Positions 13,320-23,250 of a DNA stretch of 64,000 bases are shown piece after piece. The notes under the pieces were generated by a model. It was not told the origin of the DNA. It made no database searches and saw only the letters and a program-made list of their open reading frames with translations. The stretch spans positions 1 through 64,000 of the forward strand of contig JAGHQL010000028.1 of assembly GCA_020080175.1 (NCBI GenBank), given 5' to 3'. The stretch is from Glutinoglossum americanum (lineage: Eukaryota > Ascomycota > Geoglossomycetes > Geoglossales > Geoglossaceae). The position numbers and the translations under genes are program-made. Every line of letters starts with the position of its first letter. Position 1 is the first letter of the stretch.

Positions 13320-14905
13320 GCCATCTCTTTGGCGAAACAGAGCCACTCCAGAACTCCTGTATTTGACCGCGGACTAGATGCCACCTCGTTAACCAGCTGA
13401 TTTTTCTATTTTCTTCCTGTACTTATATTACCCTCTTTTCTTTTCTTGAGTTCTCCAGGCGTGCATCTGCGCATTGCATACTCCTGATGTCAAACGATAT
13501 CGAGGTGTCTTTCGTGTTAACCTGGTTGCATTTTTCGGAACGGAATGATAGGGGTAGATCTAGTGTCTAAGTGGCACTCCTTCCTTCTTCCCCTAGGCGG
13601 AATGCATTTTTCCCTTCCCTTTAGTGAGGAATAATAAACAATATGCACCATGATTTCCTTCATCTGTTCCGTCTCGTAGGACAAAAGATATGCGTCCCAC
13701 AGGCTAGCGCCTACCGAATATGGACGACCATACCTACAGCTTTCATGGCTCAACACGAGCCCACGCCGAAGGAGCCGAACCCCTACAGGAGACCGTGTCC
13801 AAATCACCCGTACGTTAAAGCGAAGGAAGCCCGCTGCGGAGCCAGCACCAAACCTCCAAAGAATCACATTTTACCGCAAACGACGCCTGCAACCCCCCAT
13901 CACCACCAACCCAGGACCCGGAGCGGGTCCGCAAAACACACCCCTCGCATCGGTTCGCGCCTTTCGCGCCCCCATGTCCGAAGCCTCGGGTAGGCTTACT
14001 CGGCCCTAGCATAGGGCTGTCCATCCCAAGGCCTACCGGGCATGGATAGAGTGCCCCTGCCTAAGCATATGATCGGATCAGTTGATATTTAGGGTCCCCC
14101 TGAAGCCTCGGCTTACAGAGAGAGTGTAGGGGGCTAAGATCCCCCGATGTTGGCCTTTTTTTTTTTTTTTTTTTAAAAAAAAAAGCGCCCCATTTCCCCT
14201 TTGTTGCGTTTCCCGGGAGTGAAGGGAGAAGAAAGTGGAAATGGGATGGGTTTGGCTTTTGTCGGCGCCGACGGAGAAGGTCCTACGGGATGATTTGTGA
14301 CTACGATGGAGGCGATGAAGGTCAACATGCCACGTTCCAATGACATCGGCTCAATTACTCTATTCATAGACCAGTCCATTTTTAAGCTACTTAAAAAGGT
14401 AACATCTCTTTATTAGACTTTCTACTCCTCACCTAGTCGATTTTATAGTGGGATGAAGGGGAAAGAAAAATACGCCCTGTAAATGCTTTACATGCATATT
14501 CTACACCGGCACGGCCCTGATTTTGCTTGCTATGCAACATCCGCAATGGAAAAGGCATAAGACGTGAGTTCCTCCGCTTTGGTGTTGCCCTATCGCTTCC
14601 CGTCCGTGCGCTACAGTAGAGCGCTCTACCAAATCTGTTTTGAAAGTGTACACCGTATCCATAAGCTTCGTGGCCACGTAAAAGAGGACCCCATAATAAA
14701 TGATCAGCATCTCTCCCAGAACGCGCACGACATTGACGGTGGATTTCACTTTGCGCGTAAAGTCCTAGAGAGGCGACGCTGCCATCACCGATGAAGCGAA
14801 ATTCATCTATTTGAGAGAAGTTCATGCCAACCGTAGTCGTGGCGTCTCTAGAGGCAAGGTGGAACCTGTAAGTCCCTTTGGCGCGTCTTGCAAGGAGGAG
14901 ATGCC
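13320..14905. other. Long convergent intergenic region
   Basis: This 1.6-kb stretch lies between the ends of two convergent genes. Near 13721 a plus-strand ATG opens a short exon-like frame (MDDHTYSFHGSTRAHAEG) that stops at once, and I could not build a gene from it. About 13980-14135 is GC-rich with several short inverted repeats and ends in a T run then an A run (about 14155-14183). On the minus strand about 14500-14760 holds a hydrophobic frame (MLIIYYGVLFYVATKLMD) that looks coding-like but has no convincing start. The latter two are listed as observations. Confidence 0.4.
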
Positions 14906-17655
14906 CTACGGACAGTAGCTCCACCTAGCTCCACCGGCTGATTTAGGTGGTCTCGATGGTCTCTGGGTTATAAGCCACTCCAACACTGTTTCGTAGCACA
15001 AGACGTATTGGCGCAGAGTCTGTACCATGGAAAGTCTCTGATCCCTGAAGTCCGAGACACACTTTGAGATCAAATCCTCATCGTCTTTGGTGATCCAATC
15101 AGCACCAGCGTCTCCTCTGCCGAACCCAGGATCGCCTTTCCCGGCTGGTTCTATCCCCGCCATGGAACTATTGCCCCATATATTCTGCTTACTTCTTTGG
15201 CGCTTGAGCATATCAACGACCGAGTCAACCGTACAGAACGTCCCAGTTCGTCCACACCCAGCACTGCAGTGAACGATTACAGGACGCTGGGTGGGGGGCT
15301 CAGGGTCATTCGTCGGAGGGAAAGCTGTCGGCGTCATCGTTGAGCGAACAACCGCATCGCACTGCTCGACCAAGCCCAATAAATGTGAAGGGTGAGCTGG
15401 AGTACCCAAGTCGGGCCATGAGGAGTATTGAATCTGGGTGACTTCTCTCATTGGGGAGAAAGGATGAGCTGAATGAGTAATAGCGAACTTCCGGACGATT
15501 ATGTGGGGCTGATCAATAAACGGAGGTTCACTGCTCGCGTTCGTAGATCGGCGTCTCGACGCCACAGGACGAGTCTTGGAGGATTCCAACGAAACTCTCC
15601 GCTCTGAGAGCGCCTTCACTCTTACCGGACCATATTCTTTGCCGGTCCAATAGACATGGCATTTTAACTGTCCACCTTCCATTTCAGCGGTAAGCATTAC
15701 GATTACGCGAACATCCTGCTCCCATACAACACTCCAGAAGTCCTACATACCCCAGCGTCAGCTTCACGAGAAAAGAAATCAAGCACCGCGCAGACTCCTC
15801 ATGCTTACTTGGAATGTAGTGGGTAATGGCCCCTGCGTGGCAATGTAACGTTTGTTGCTCCGCTCAGCCTTGACATGACTAGCATTTATATAGTCGCAGC
15901 TCCCTTCAGCCCAACTTTGTAATCTCACCCTCGCGTGATCGTATGGCCAAATATTGTTATACCTGTTCTTCGAACCTTTTTCCACGCCTGCAATCTGGAC
16001 TTGCTTCCGGCCAGCGGGTTTAGGAGCACCGTAAGAGACATCACAAGATAGCGCATCTCTCATTCGACGTTGCTCGGCCTTTTCAATCGCGAGAAACAAC
16101 TCGGAAACGGCTTTCCCGCCATCCACTTGGTTGATAGCCTCACGCATCCACTTTGGTAGATCCTTCTCGTCCTCCCCCGTCATAGCCTGCGGCCGCTTCA
16201 GTGGCATTTGGCCTACTCCGTCGATCAGGTCCATATTCTGTCGAATATTCGAAAAGAATGGATTGGCTGCTGTTTTGACTGGAGGCATCAAGCAACCTCC
16301 GGCAACTGGGACATCCCCAGATATCGGCGGATCTATAGACAAAATCTTTCTTGCTTCATTATACTCTTCCCTTTCTACGTAATCTATCATCCCTGGAACA
16401 GCCCTAGAGAATGCAACAAAGCCACCTGGTATTGTTAGTTAACGCCGGTTTCGATGAGGACCACAGTATCCAGACCTTTGAGAATATAAGCCTCTCCCTT
16501 CCAACCCTCATTCACGAACTTCCTAAGCGTATTTATTGGTGTCGCGGCGTCATTCAAGCTCGACGAATTGGCGTCGTACACGACAATATATTTGCTCGCT
16601 CTCCACTTCCGAAATCTCTGTTTTTCTTCCTCTTTCTGGAAACTGGCTTCTAATTTTTGAACGTTGAAAGATGGTCTCTTCATCAGAGTTGTAGGCAGAC
16701 AAAGATTGAGGGCCCCTACGATGCGAGATTTTACGAACTGGGGGGTGACGCGCAGGTCCAGAAGCAAAAGGTCGTCTGCTTTAGCGGCGAGCAGCTCGGT
16801 GAGACGCTGGGCTGTGATCAACACGGCTGTCTCTTCGAGCAATAGTGGCAAAGTAGATGCTCTTTGTGAGGGATTCGCTAGGATATTCGAGGTAGACGGA
16901 GCACTTAATTGGGAACTTGGTAGCGAACGACGGGGAAGCCTGTCGCTCAAGAGCGAGTACTTGCCCTGGTCCACATAAGAGCGCTCATCGGCTGGTAATC
17001 CCGCAGGAGACAGTCGCCGTGGCATATCAAAGAATGATGGTGAATCTAAAGGCTGTGAGCCTTCTCTTTGTGATTGGTAAGCCGAGTCAATCTCCATTGG
17101 GGAAATGGTAGAAATTTGTGGCTGTTGCTGATGTGCGTGGATGTGAGGCTCAGCAAAGGGTGACGATGGCGTCATCTTTTCCCCAGGCAGCTCTGGGGTA
17201 CCTGAATTCATGACGAACTGTGGAAGACTGCCGTGACTTAATGTGAAGGAGCCGGATTCGGACCGCTGACGAAACATCTCAAACTGGGAATTTAGATCAG
17301 GGGGGACGACCTTTGGCGAAGGCGCCGCAGTGGAGCGAATGGACGAGGTTGGGGGAGACCAATTACCCCTCGCCTGCCAGATATCTGAAGTATCCACAGG
17401 ATCATTGGTAGGATCGACGATGGCGCCGAAATAGCTAGGGCTTGGGGCACGCACTTCTTGAGGTAGTCGAGACGCGCGTGAGCTAGGAGGAGAGGTTGGT
17501 GGCAGCATGGTTTGTCCAACCAATATTGGTGTTCGACTTGGGCCACTAACCGGCGTAGATGAGGATACTGGATACTGCTGTTTGAACTGAGTATGCGGGC
17601 GTGAAAGCTCCCACGAGGAGCGTGGCGACAGTCTTGATTTGGCGGCGGTCGCCAT
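14906..17655 (-). CDS. Tyrosine-protein phosphatase with N-terminal rhodanese domain (Pyp1/Ptp2 type)
   Basis: Classical PTP of the fungal family that switches off stress MAP kinases (Hog1/Sty1). Residues 1 to about 290 are Ser/Pro-rich and disordered. A rhodanese-like (Cdc25/MSP) domain follows ([19 protein letters not shown]). The phosphatase domain carries [16 protein letters not shown], the pTyr loop region DYINASHV, the WPD loop WPDLGTP and the active-site loop [11 protein letters not shown] with its catalytic Cys. Two introns are apparent: one just after the rhodanese domain near 16393-16455, where ILK joins GGFVAFS best with a GTCTGG donor, and one at about 15735-15811 with [11 protein letters not shown] beginning the next exon. 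The start is the ATG at 17655; codons above it are non-ATG. The specific kinase target is inferred from the family. Confidence 0.93.
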
Positions 17656-18454
17656 GGCAGCGTCCTTCAAGAGAACAGACAAGCGATGCCAGCGAGATTC
17701 TCCGCGTATCGGTACTCTGCGAAACCACCTCCTTTCTTATACAATCATAACGAAGTTCTAGTGTCGGTTCTTTGCCATGCGGACATGTTGTCGCTAGGAG
17801 GGAGCAAGCAGTCAAACAATCCTAGTCACTATGACGTGCCCCCAAAATCCACGATCGGTGGCGGTTCGTGGCAATAGCGGTCGAAGCGAATTGAAAGCTG
17901 CGTTGTTTGATGCGAAATCTTAGGGACGTGAGCGCGATATTATATAAGTTGCTTTTCACGCGCATATGTACATACCCGCGGGAAGACCGAGAAGTCGCGA
18001 GGTTGTCACTGGATTCTGGCCACTGGCTCGAAAAGCCGATCTAGAATGCGACAATTTACCGAGTTATACGGGGCCTAGATCCCACCAAACAAGAAACAAT
18101 TGGCTGGGCTGCAGACAGGAGGCGAGTAACGGAAGTCACAAGCCGGTATGACGGGGATAAAGAACGAAGGATACCAGGAGGAGAGGCGGACACGACGGTT
18201 GGTGGTCGAGCTCAGTACAAGTACAAGTTTAGGGGCCAGAGCTTTTTGGGGGTGTGGGGGAGCTATTTAGTCGAAGGGTTTAGTTGAGTGGTGGGCAACT
18301 TCCGAATCCTGCGCCACCAGCTGGCAGGAGCGTCAATTGCGTCATCCGGCTGACCTAAGCAGAACCATCAAGCAGGACCGCGAAGAGAAGGGAGGAACAC
18401 AGATACACTATTTCTAAGCAGGGAGCAGAGCCGGCTGCGGTATGGAGAGAGGGA

Positions 18455-18490
18455 GTGCGTGTGTGTGTATGTGCGTGTGCGTGTGTGCTT
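18455..18490. repeat. GT-rich microsatellite
   Basis: An imperfect (GTGT/GTGC) run on the plus strand, interrupted by A and C. It is a simple sequence repeat upstream of both flanking genes. Confidence 0.7.
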
Positions 18491-18573
18491 TCTCCAAGCT
18501 GATTCCTACGTGTTGTGAGATTACTCTATGTGTTATCCAGGAAGCAGGATCGGCAGCATTCTGTTTCCGTCTA

Positions 18574-18626
18574 ACCAAGCCGTAGACCAAGCCGTAGACC
18601 AAGCCGTAGACCAAGCCGTAGACCAA
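18574..18626. repeat. Tandem 12-bp repeat, about 4.4 copies
   Basis: The unit is ACCAAGCCGTAG, repeated without mismatch. It is short and perfect, so a recent expansion. It lies in the upstream region of the phosphatase gene. Confidence 0.85.
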
Positions 18627-19126
18627 CACTCCACATACTCACGCCCTCACCGTTGGTTTACTTGCTAGTCTCTCCGAAAACCTCTACCAGGTGCACCTCC
18701 GGAGAGTAACCCATCGTGTGCCCCCAACGCTTCAGCGCCGCGTGATCCCTATTGAAAACTTGACTCCAACACAACCGACTGGAACTCCCCACGTCCATTG
18801 CCTATTCCGGCATGCAGAGGCCGGGATAGAGAGCGAACTATCTGTAATTTGACAGCTGTTAGCCTGCTGAGCGTTCGACCTCTGAGTAACTAAAAGAAAA
18901 AGTTACATAAACAAGATGGAGCTGCTTTACAGGTAACACGCTCCGGAATGACAGAACGATGAACTGGTTGGTTGTCCTTTAGCGTCTGCGCCTTTGGGCG
19001 CGCCTCTAGGCGGAGACCCCCCCATAACACACGCCCTATGAGGTCCGCCCACAACCACATGAGGCTCTCGGCTCAAACGGGGCAAGACCTGCATAGCTTC
19101 GTTACATATATCACGGACTTTTCAAG

Positions 19127-20827
19127 ATGCGTCTCTGGAATCTTGCGCCCGAGCTGCTCATACAGATTTTGCGATTCACCGATCCTTCTACATTCTATAT
19201 CCTCACTCAATCAGTTGTTCCCTTCTTGTCGGATGCAACGACTGCCTCTAAATCGCTTCTACTCTATCAACTCGGGGCACTGCCTGGTTTAAAACACGGT
19301 CTTGAGGCTCTTACAACTCAGGAGCTATTCTATTGCTTTCAGACGCGTGCCGCAAAATGCCTCTGCGGCGTTGATGCACTTGCAGGCATCACTCTGTTCA
19401 GTTCCGGGTTCGCGGACTTTGATATCCGACAGTCACTGTTCTATAAACGGTTTAACGGCTCCGACTGCCTATGTATGGTCCATCGTAATGAGCCGTGTGT
19501 ATTTATATTCGCACTAAGACCACGCGGGGGCCCTCTGAGACTCAACAAGGTAGTTGACTTGCGCGAAGAATACGGGCTGGGGGAATCCTGTGCGTTGAAG
19601 ATAAAACGGATAGCGGTATCCCCATCCGGAGGATGCTGGGTTATCCACTACAGCTATGAAGCTGTCATGCCTAAAGTTCCAACGACGTTCGTAAAGGAGC
19701 GATTGGAACAACGAGCATCCTCGCGGTTGAGTTTTAAACTAGCCATTGTTGATCAAAGGGGTGACATGTACCATCTGGCATTGCCGGACATTCTTTCAGT
19801 TCCCCTCCAACCTTTTGGCCTAGCGATTTCAGATGATGAACATGTGGCGTTGTGCAGGAAATCTACCTGGTTAAGAAAAGGTTTCAGTGAGGTCATAATA
19901 TATCGAGGACGAACTAACTTAAATACCACCATAAGAACATTCAGAGCCAGGATTAAAGAAAATCTCCTGTTTACACATCTATGCGAAATACCCACCAAAG
20001 TCATCTTTACGTCTGGCGACTTCAGCAACCTTAACGCCGGGCCGGTTCCGATACAGGATGTAAAGTTTTCCTCTGATGGAAGACAACTCCTCCTTTTCAG
20101 CTCCAGAAGCCCCATACACTACCTGTATCTGGACTACTTAGACGGGGATCCTATTGAATTTAACCGCATTATTGTTAGTGGGTTTGCAGAAGGTGTGGAA
20201 CGAAAAACTATGCATGTTGGAATGCCTTTCTACACATCCCACACCACACAGGAAGAAACAACTGGGGATGGGGTGGAAAGGGTTTGCACAGACGTATGGC
20301 TGTCAATTGGAGCTGAGTCGAACACGGTTTCAACGCACGCCTATGTTGTCCGGTCAACACTTTCACAACCATCCATCGACTGCGATTGCGTACGGGACCT
20401 TGACTCTGGCCGTCGGCTATATGGGTGGGATGCGTTAGTGCTACTGGAAGATTTCCTACGGAGCACTAGCTCGTTGGGCGCTGTCACCACTATGTCTGAG
20501 GACTCTAGCCGATTAGCCGTTGCTGACTGGAAGAGCATACGGATCTGGCCGCTCGACCCCCAGGGGTTGATACAGAATGAAGCGGACCATTACCGGCGCA
20601 CCAACCGTCTATCTGAGTTTGAGGTCTTGTCGGGAATTGGGGTCATCGAGCCTTTCCAGCTGCCAACGAATGGGAACGTCATACATAAACTCTTCTTCGC
20701 CAGCAATGACATTCTCTACGGTGTCACGGACCATGGTCTGACAATGTGGGATCTCAACAACCATGTCGGTCGGGGATCGGCTAGTGAGCGGGCCACCTCT
20801 ACGAGTGAATATCCTGCAAGAGACTAA
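19127..20827 (+). CDS. F-box-like protein with putative beta-propeller
   Basis: An intronless 566-residue frame. The N-terminus LAPELLIQILRFTDPSTFY fits a fungal F-box-like helix pair, which would dock Skp1 of an SCF ubiquitin ligase. The rest alternates short hydrophobic strands with motifs such as VKFSSDGRQLLLFS, MSEDSSRLAVADWKSIRIW and LYGVTDHGLTMWDL, which look like degenerate WD/propeller blades. I recognise the architecture, not the orthologue. No substrate can be suggested. A shorter start is possible but the F-box would then be lost. It is divergent from the phosphatase gene. Confidence 0.72.
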   Translation: MRLWNLAPELLIQILRFTDPSTFYILTQSVVPFLSDATTASKSLLLYQLGALPGLKHGLEALTTQELFYCFQTRAAKCLCGVDALAGITLFSSGFADFDIRQSLFYKRFNGSDCLCMVHRNEPCVFIFALRPRGGPLRLNKVVDLREEYGLGESCALKIKRIAVSPSGGCWVIHYSYEAVMPKVPTTFVKERLEQRASSRLSFKLAIVDQRGDMYHLALPDILSVPLQPFGLAISDDEHVALCRKSTWLRKGFSEVIIYRGRTNLNTTIRTFRARIKENLLFTHLCEIPTKVIFTSGDFSNLNAGPVPIQDVKFSSDGRQLLLFSSRSPIHYLYLDYLDGDPIEFNRIIVSGFAEGVERKTMHVGMPFYTSHTTQEETTGDGVERVCTDVWLSIGAESNTVSTHAYVVRSTLSQPSIDCDCVRDLDSGRRLYGWDALVLLEDFLRSTSSLGAVTTMSEDSSRLAVADWKSIRIWPLDPQGLIQNEADHYRRTNRLSEFEVLSGIGVIEPFQLPTNGNVIHKLFFASNDILYGVTDHGLTMWDLNNHVGRGSASERATSTSEYPARD

Positions 20828-21933
20828 TACCTTTCTTACAGACCATCACCGCGAAACAGCCCCTATACGCCAACAGGGGGCAGAGTACGAGCACTGACAT
20901 TTTCTAGTGTAAGGTACGTATCGCGGCTTCATTCGTCAGGTATATGCTTTTATCTTGTGATTGTCATAGCGTTTGAAAAGTAATATAAGTGTTCCTCAGT
21001 GGTCAGGCTCGTAGATTTGTGTGCGCACATCCACGGCCAGGGCTTCCGCCATCCCCACGGTTTCATTCCGAGCTCACCAAAAACTGTTAGCCCGGAGTCG
21101 GTGCGTCTTTTCCGTCCACGATATGCCTCATTTCCCCAGCTTCTGAGGCTTCTCCCCACGTTCTCAGGGGGTTTGTGGAGGAGCTTACACAGGTGAAAGG
21201 GGTCAAAGAAGTTATGGCCAGTGGGCCAGACTTTCTTTGAACTTGAAACAAGCTTTGGTAAAGAGGGTTTGAACATTTCCTCTCCGTTATAAAGGATAGA
21301 GGTGGGAAAGCCGGCAGGACTGTACAACGGAGCTATTTGTTTCGCAATTCTCTGCCCGTTCTCAAGGAGGATGAGATCAGATAATGCTTAACTCACCCCT
21401 ATCTCAGCTGCTTTGACCGCTTGCCTTTTTTTCTCGGCCACGGGCTTCAATCAGGTGATGATGGGATGTCTTTTCTCCCCAATGAAGCAAGTCTTCCTCC
21501 ACAAACTCGGGATGCATCCATTGATCGGCCTTGGTATCCACGCATCTCTTATTCTTGGTGGAACCCTAGAAAGCTAGGTAACCTCGAAAAGCCGAATTCC
21601 ATTTCCCGCCCCTTCACAACACTTTTCACAAGTGATACTAATAAAATATTCTTTCTTAGAAGCTCTATAAAATTTCCGTTCCCTCTAAAACTACCTATAT
21701 TCTATAACTCCCTGGCTGCTAGGATAACACGTAATAGATTAGATATAATAAAAAATTGTTTGGTTTACGGAGTGCGGTGATTCGTGGTGTAGGATAAGTA
21801 AAGAGTGGAGTGGATCTTCCTAAAACGGTTAGCTTAGCTCGCAACTTCAATATCTACCCTCGAAGGCGCGACAAACTCGCATCCACCGAACCGATTGAAG
21901 AGTCCATCACATCAAGACAAAAACTCCTCCGCG
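20828..21933. other. Intergenic region with unresolved minus-strand exons and a small AT-rich patch
   Basis: On the minus strand, 20950-21370 is open and reads in a coding-like way (GQRIAKQIAPLYSPAGFP, KKVWPTGHNFFDPFHL), possibly joined by a GTGAGT intron near 21370-21412 to an upstream exon ending KKRQAVKAAEIG. I found no convincing start codon, so it may be a decayed or unusual gene. About 21640-21770 is a short AT-rich patch that looks mutated from a repeat. The rest shows nothing recognisable. Confidence 0.35.
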
Positions 21934-22705
21934 ATGCGTATCCACTTCCTCTCTCCGACCTTCCCTCTCCTCCTCCTCTCTCTCCTCTCCTCCCTTCCGA
22001 CCATCCACACAACACCCCCTCCCCCCTCAGACCCCGACGAATTCGAACCCTCCACCCTCCCAAACACACTAACCCTCCACCTCACCGCCCTAACGCCCAA
22101 TCCCAACACCAACCCGCCAACCCCCTACGGCACGATATCCTACAACCCCACCACGCTCCAAGGCCGCTTCACGCCCTCCTCCCCCCCCCTCCAGACATCC
22201 TCCCTCCCTGCCCTCGCAAAACTCGGCCTCTACGACACGGACGAGCGCCGCTGGCGAAGCGCGGTCGTGGCGAGCAAGGAGGCCCTGGCGGAGGGCGGGT
22301 GCGTGGTGCTCCACCTGGACGCCGAGGGGGAGGAGGTTCGGCATGTGAGTTTTGCGGAGGGAGGGGAGAAGGGCGGGGAGGAGGGGGCTTGCGTTCGGGT
22401 TTTGCGGACGGAGGAAGGGCCGGGGGTCGTGTTGAATAGTCCGGTGGTGGTGGATGAGAACGGGAAGGTGCCGGAGCCGGAGGTGGAGAAGTCGTTTCTA
22501 CAGAAGTGAGTCCCCCGTCGACTGGCGTCCCTCTGGCATCGTTTTGCTTTTGTTCATCCTTTTCCCTCCGGAGTTCGGGCTGCGGGCGTTTCTTTGAGAG
22601 GTGAACACACGGGTTAATCTATTTTGTTCTCATCGGTATAGGTACTGGTGGATATTCCTCGCGGCGGCCATGCTTGTGATCACAAGCCCAGGAGGCGACG
22701 GATGA
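21934..22705 (+). CDS. EMC10: ER membrane protein complex subunit 10
   Basis: Subunit of the EMC insertase, which places tail-anchored and multi-pass proteins in the ER membrane. Exons 21934-22505 and 22642-22705 join at LQK|YWW to give 211 residues. A signal peptide is at residues 1-25 (FPLLLLSLLSSLPTIHT). The luminal domain ends in NSPVVVDENGKVPEPEVEK, a segment typical of EMC10. One C-terminal membrane segment (WWIFLAAAMLVIT) is followed by the family's Gly-rich tail. The two codon-usage halves differ strikingly: the 5' half is C-rich and the 3' half of exon 1 G-rich. The upstream frame lacks an ATG before 21934. Confidence 0.85.
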
Positions 22706-23250
22706 TGGGAAGTGATAAGGGGTACGAGGGTTCCAAATCCAAAGAAACCTGTTTGGTATTGTGTTTCTATTGCTTGCATATTGTCTGCATCCTGTCAATT
22801 CAAACGGAATAGCATTATTCCTATTGATGGAGTCCAATCAGCAAGGGTACTAGTTGTGGTGACCGTTTTGTCCATCTCACTAGCGTCCCCGACATACTAT
22901 TCTAAACATACTATCGGGATTCAAGCTTCAAGTGACAAACGCTCATTTCTAAGGCTATTCATGTCCTTCATTCTAGATACATGACGAGTGTTAACAAAGC
23001 ACTACCTGCTAGGACCCCTTTTGCACAACCAAGGTTTCATCATCTCCCCCAGTAAGACATATTTCGTGGCCTTAAAAAACAACGAAGCTCCTCGATCCTG
23101 CTCTCCCATAGCGTTCATTTTGCATCTCATAACGCCATTGCCAGCACATGTAACTCTTCTGCAATAAACTAAGATGGGAGTGATCAAGAAAGACAAAAAT
23201 AAACCAAATGTGGGGCGGCAGCAGTGTGGAAGCGAGCGCCTCTGTGCATC
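22706..23250. other. Convergent intergenic region EMC10/importin
   Basis: About 545 bp of 3' flanks of two facing genes. The open frames here are short and look like chance. I see no RNA gene or repeat. Confidence 0.45.

Larger units (their letters stand above)
17656..19126. promoter_or_regulatory. Long divergent upstream region, phosphatase / F-box gene
   Basis: This 1.47-kb gap between head-to-head starts carries no supported gene. It holds a GT-rich microsatellite (about 18455-18490) and a perfect tandem 12-mer array (18574-18626). A long leader is common for fungal stress-pathway phosphatases, so part of this is probably 5' UTR of the minus-strand gene (inference). Confidence 0.45.
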
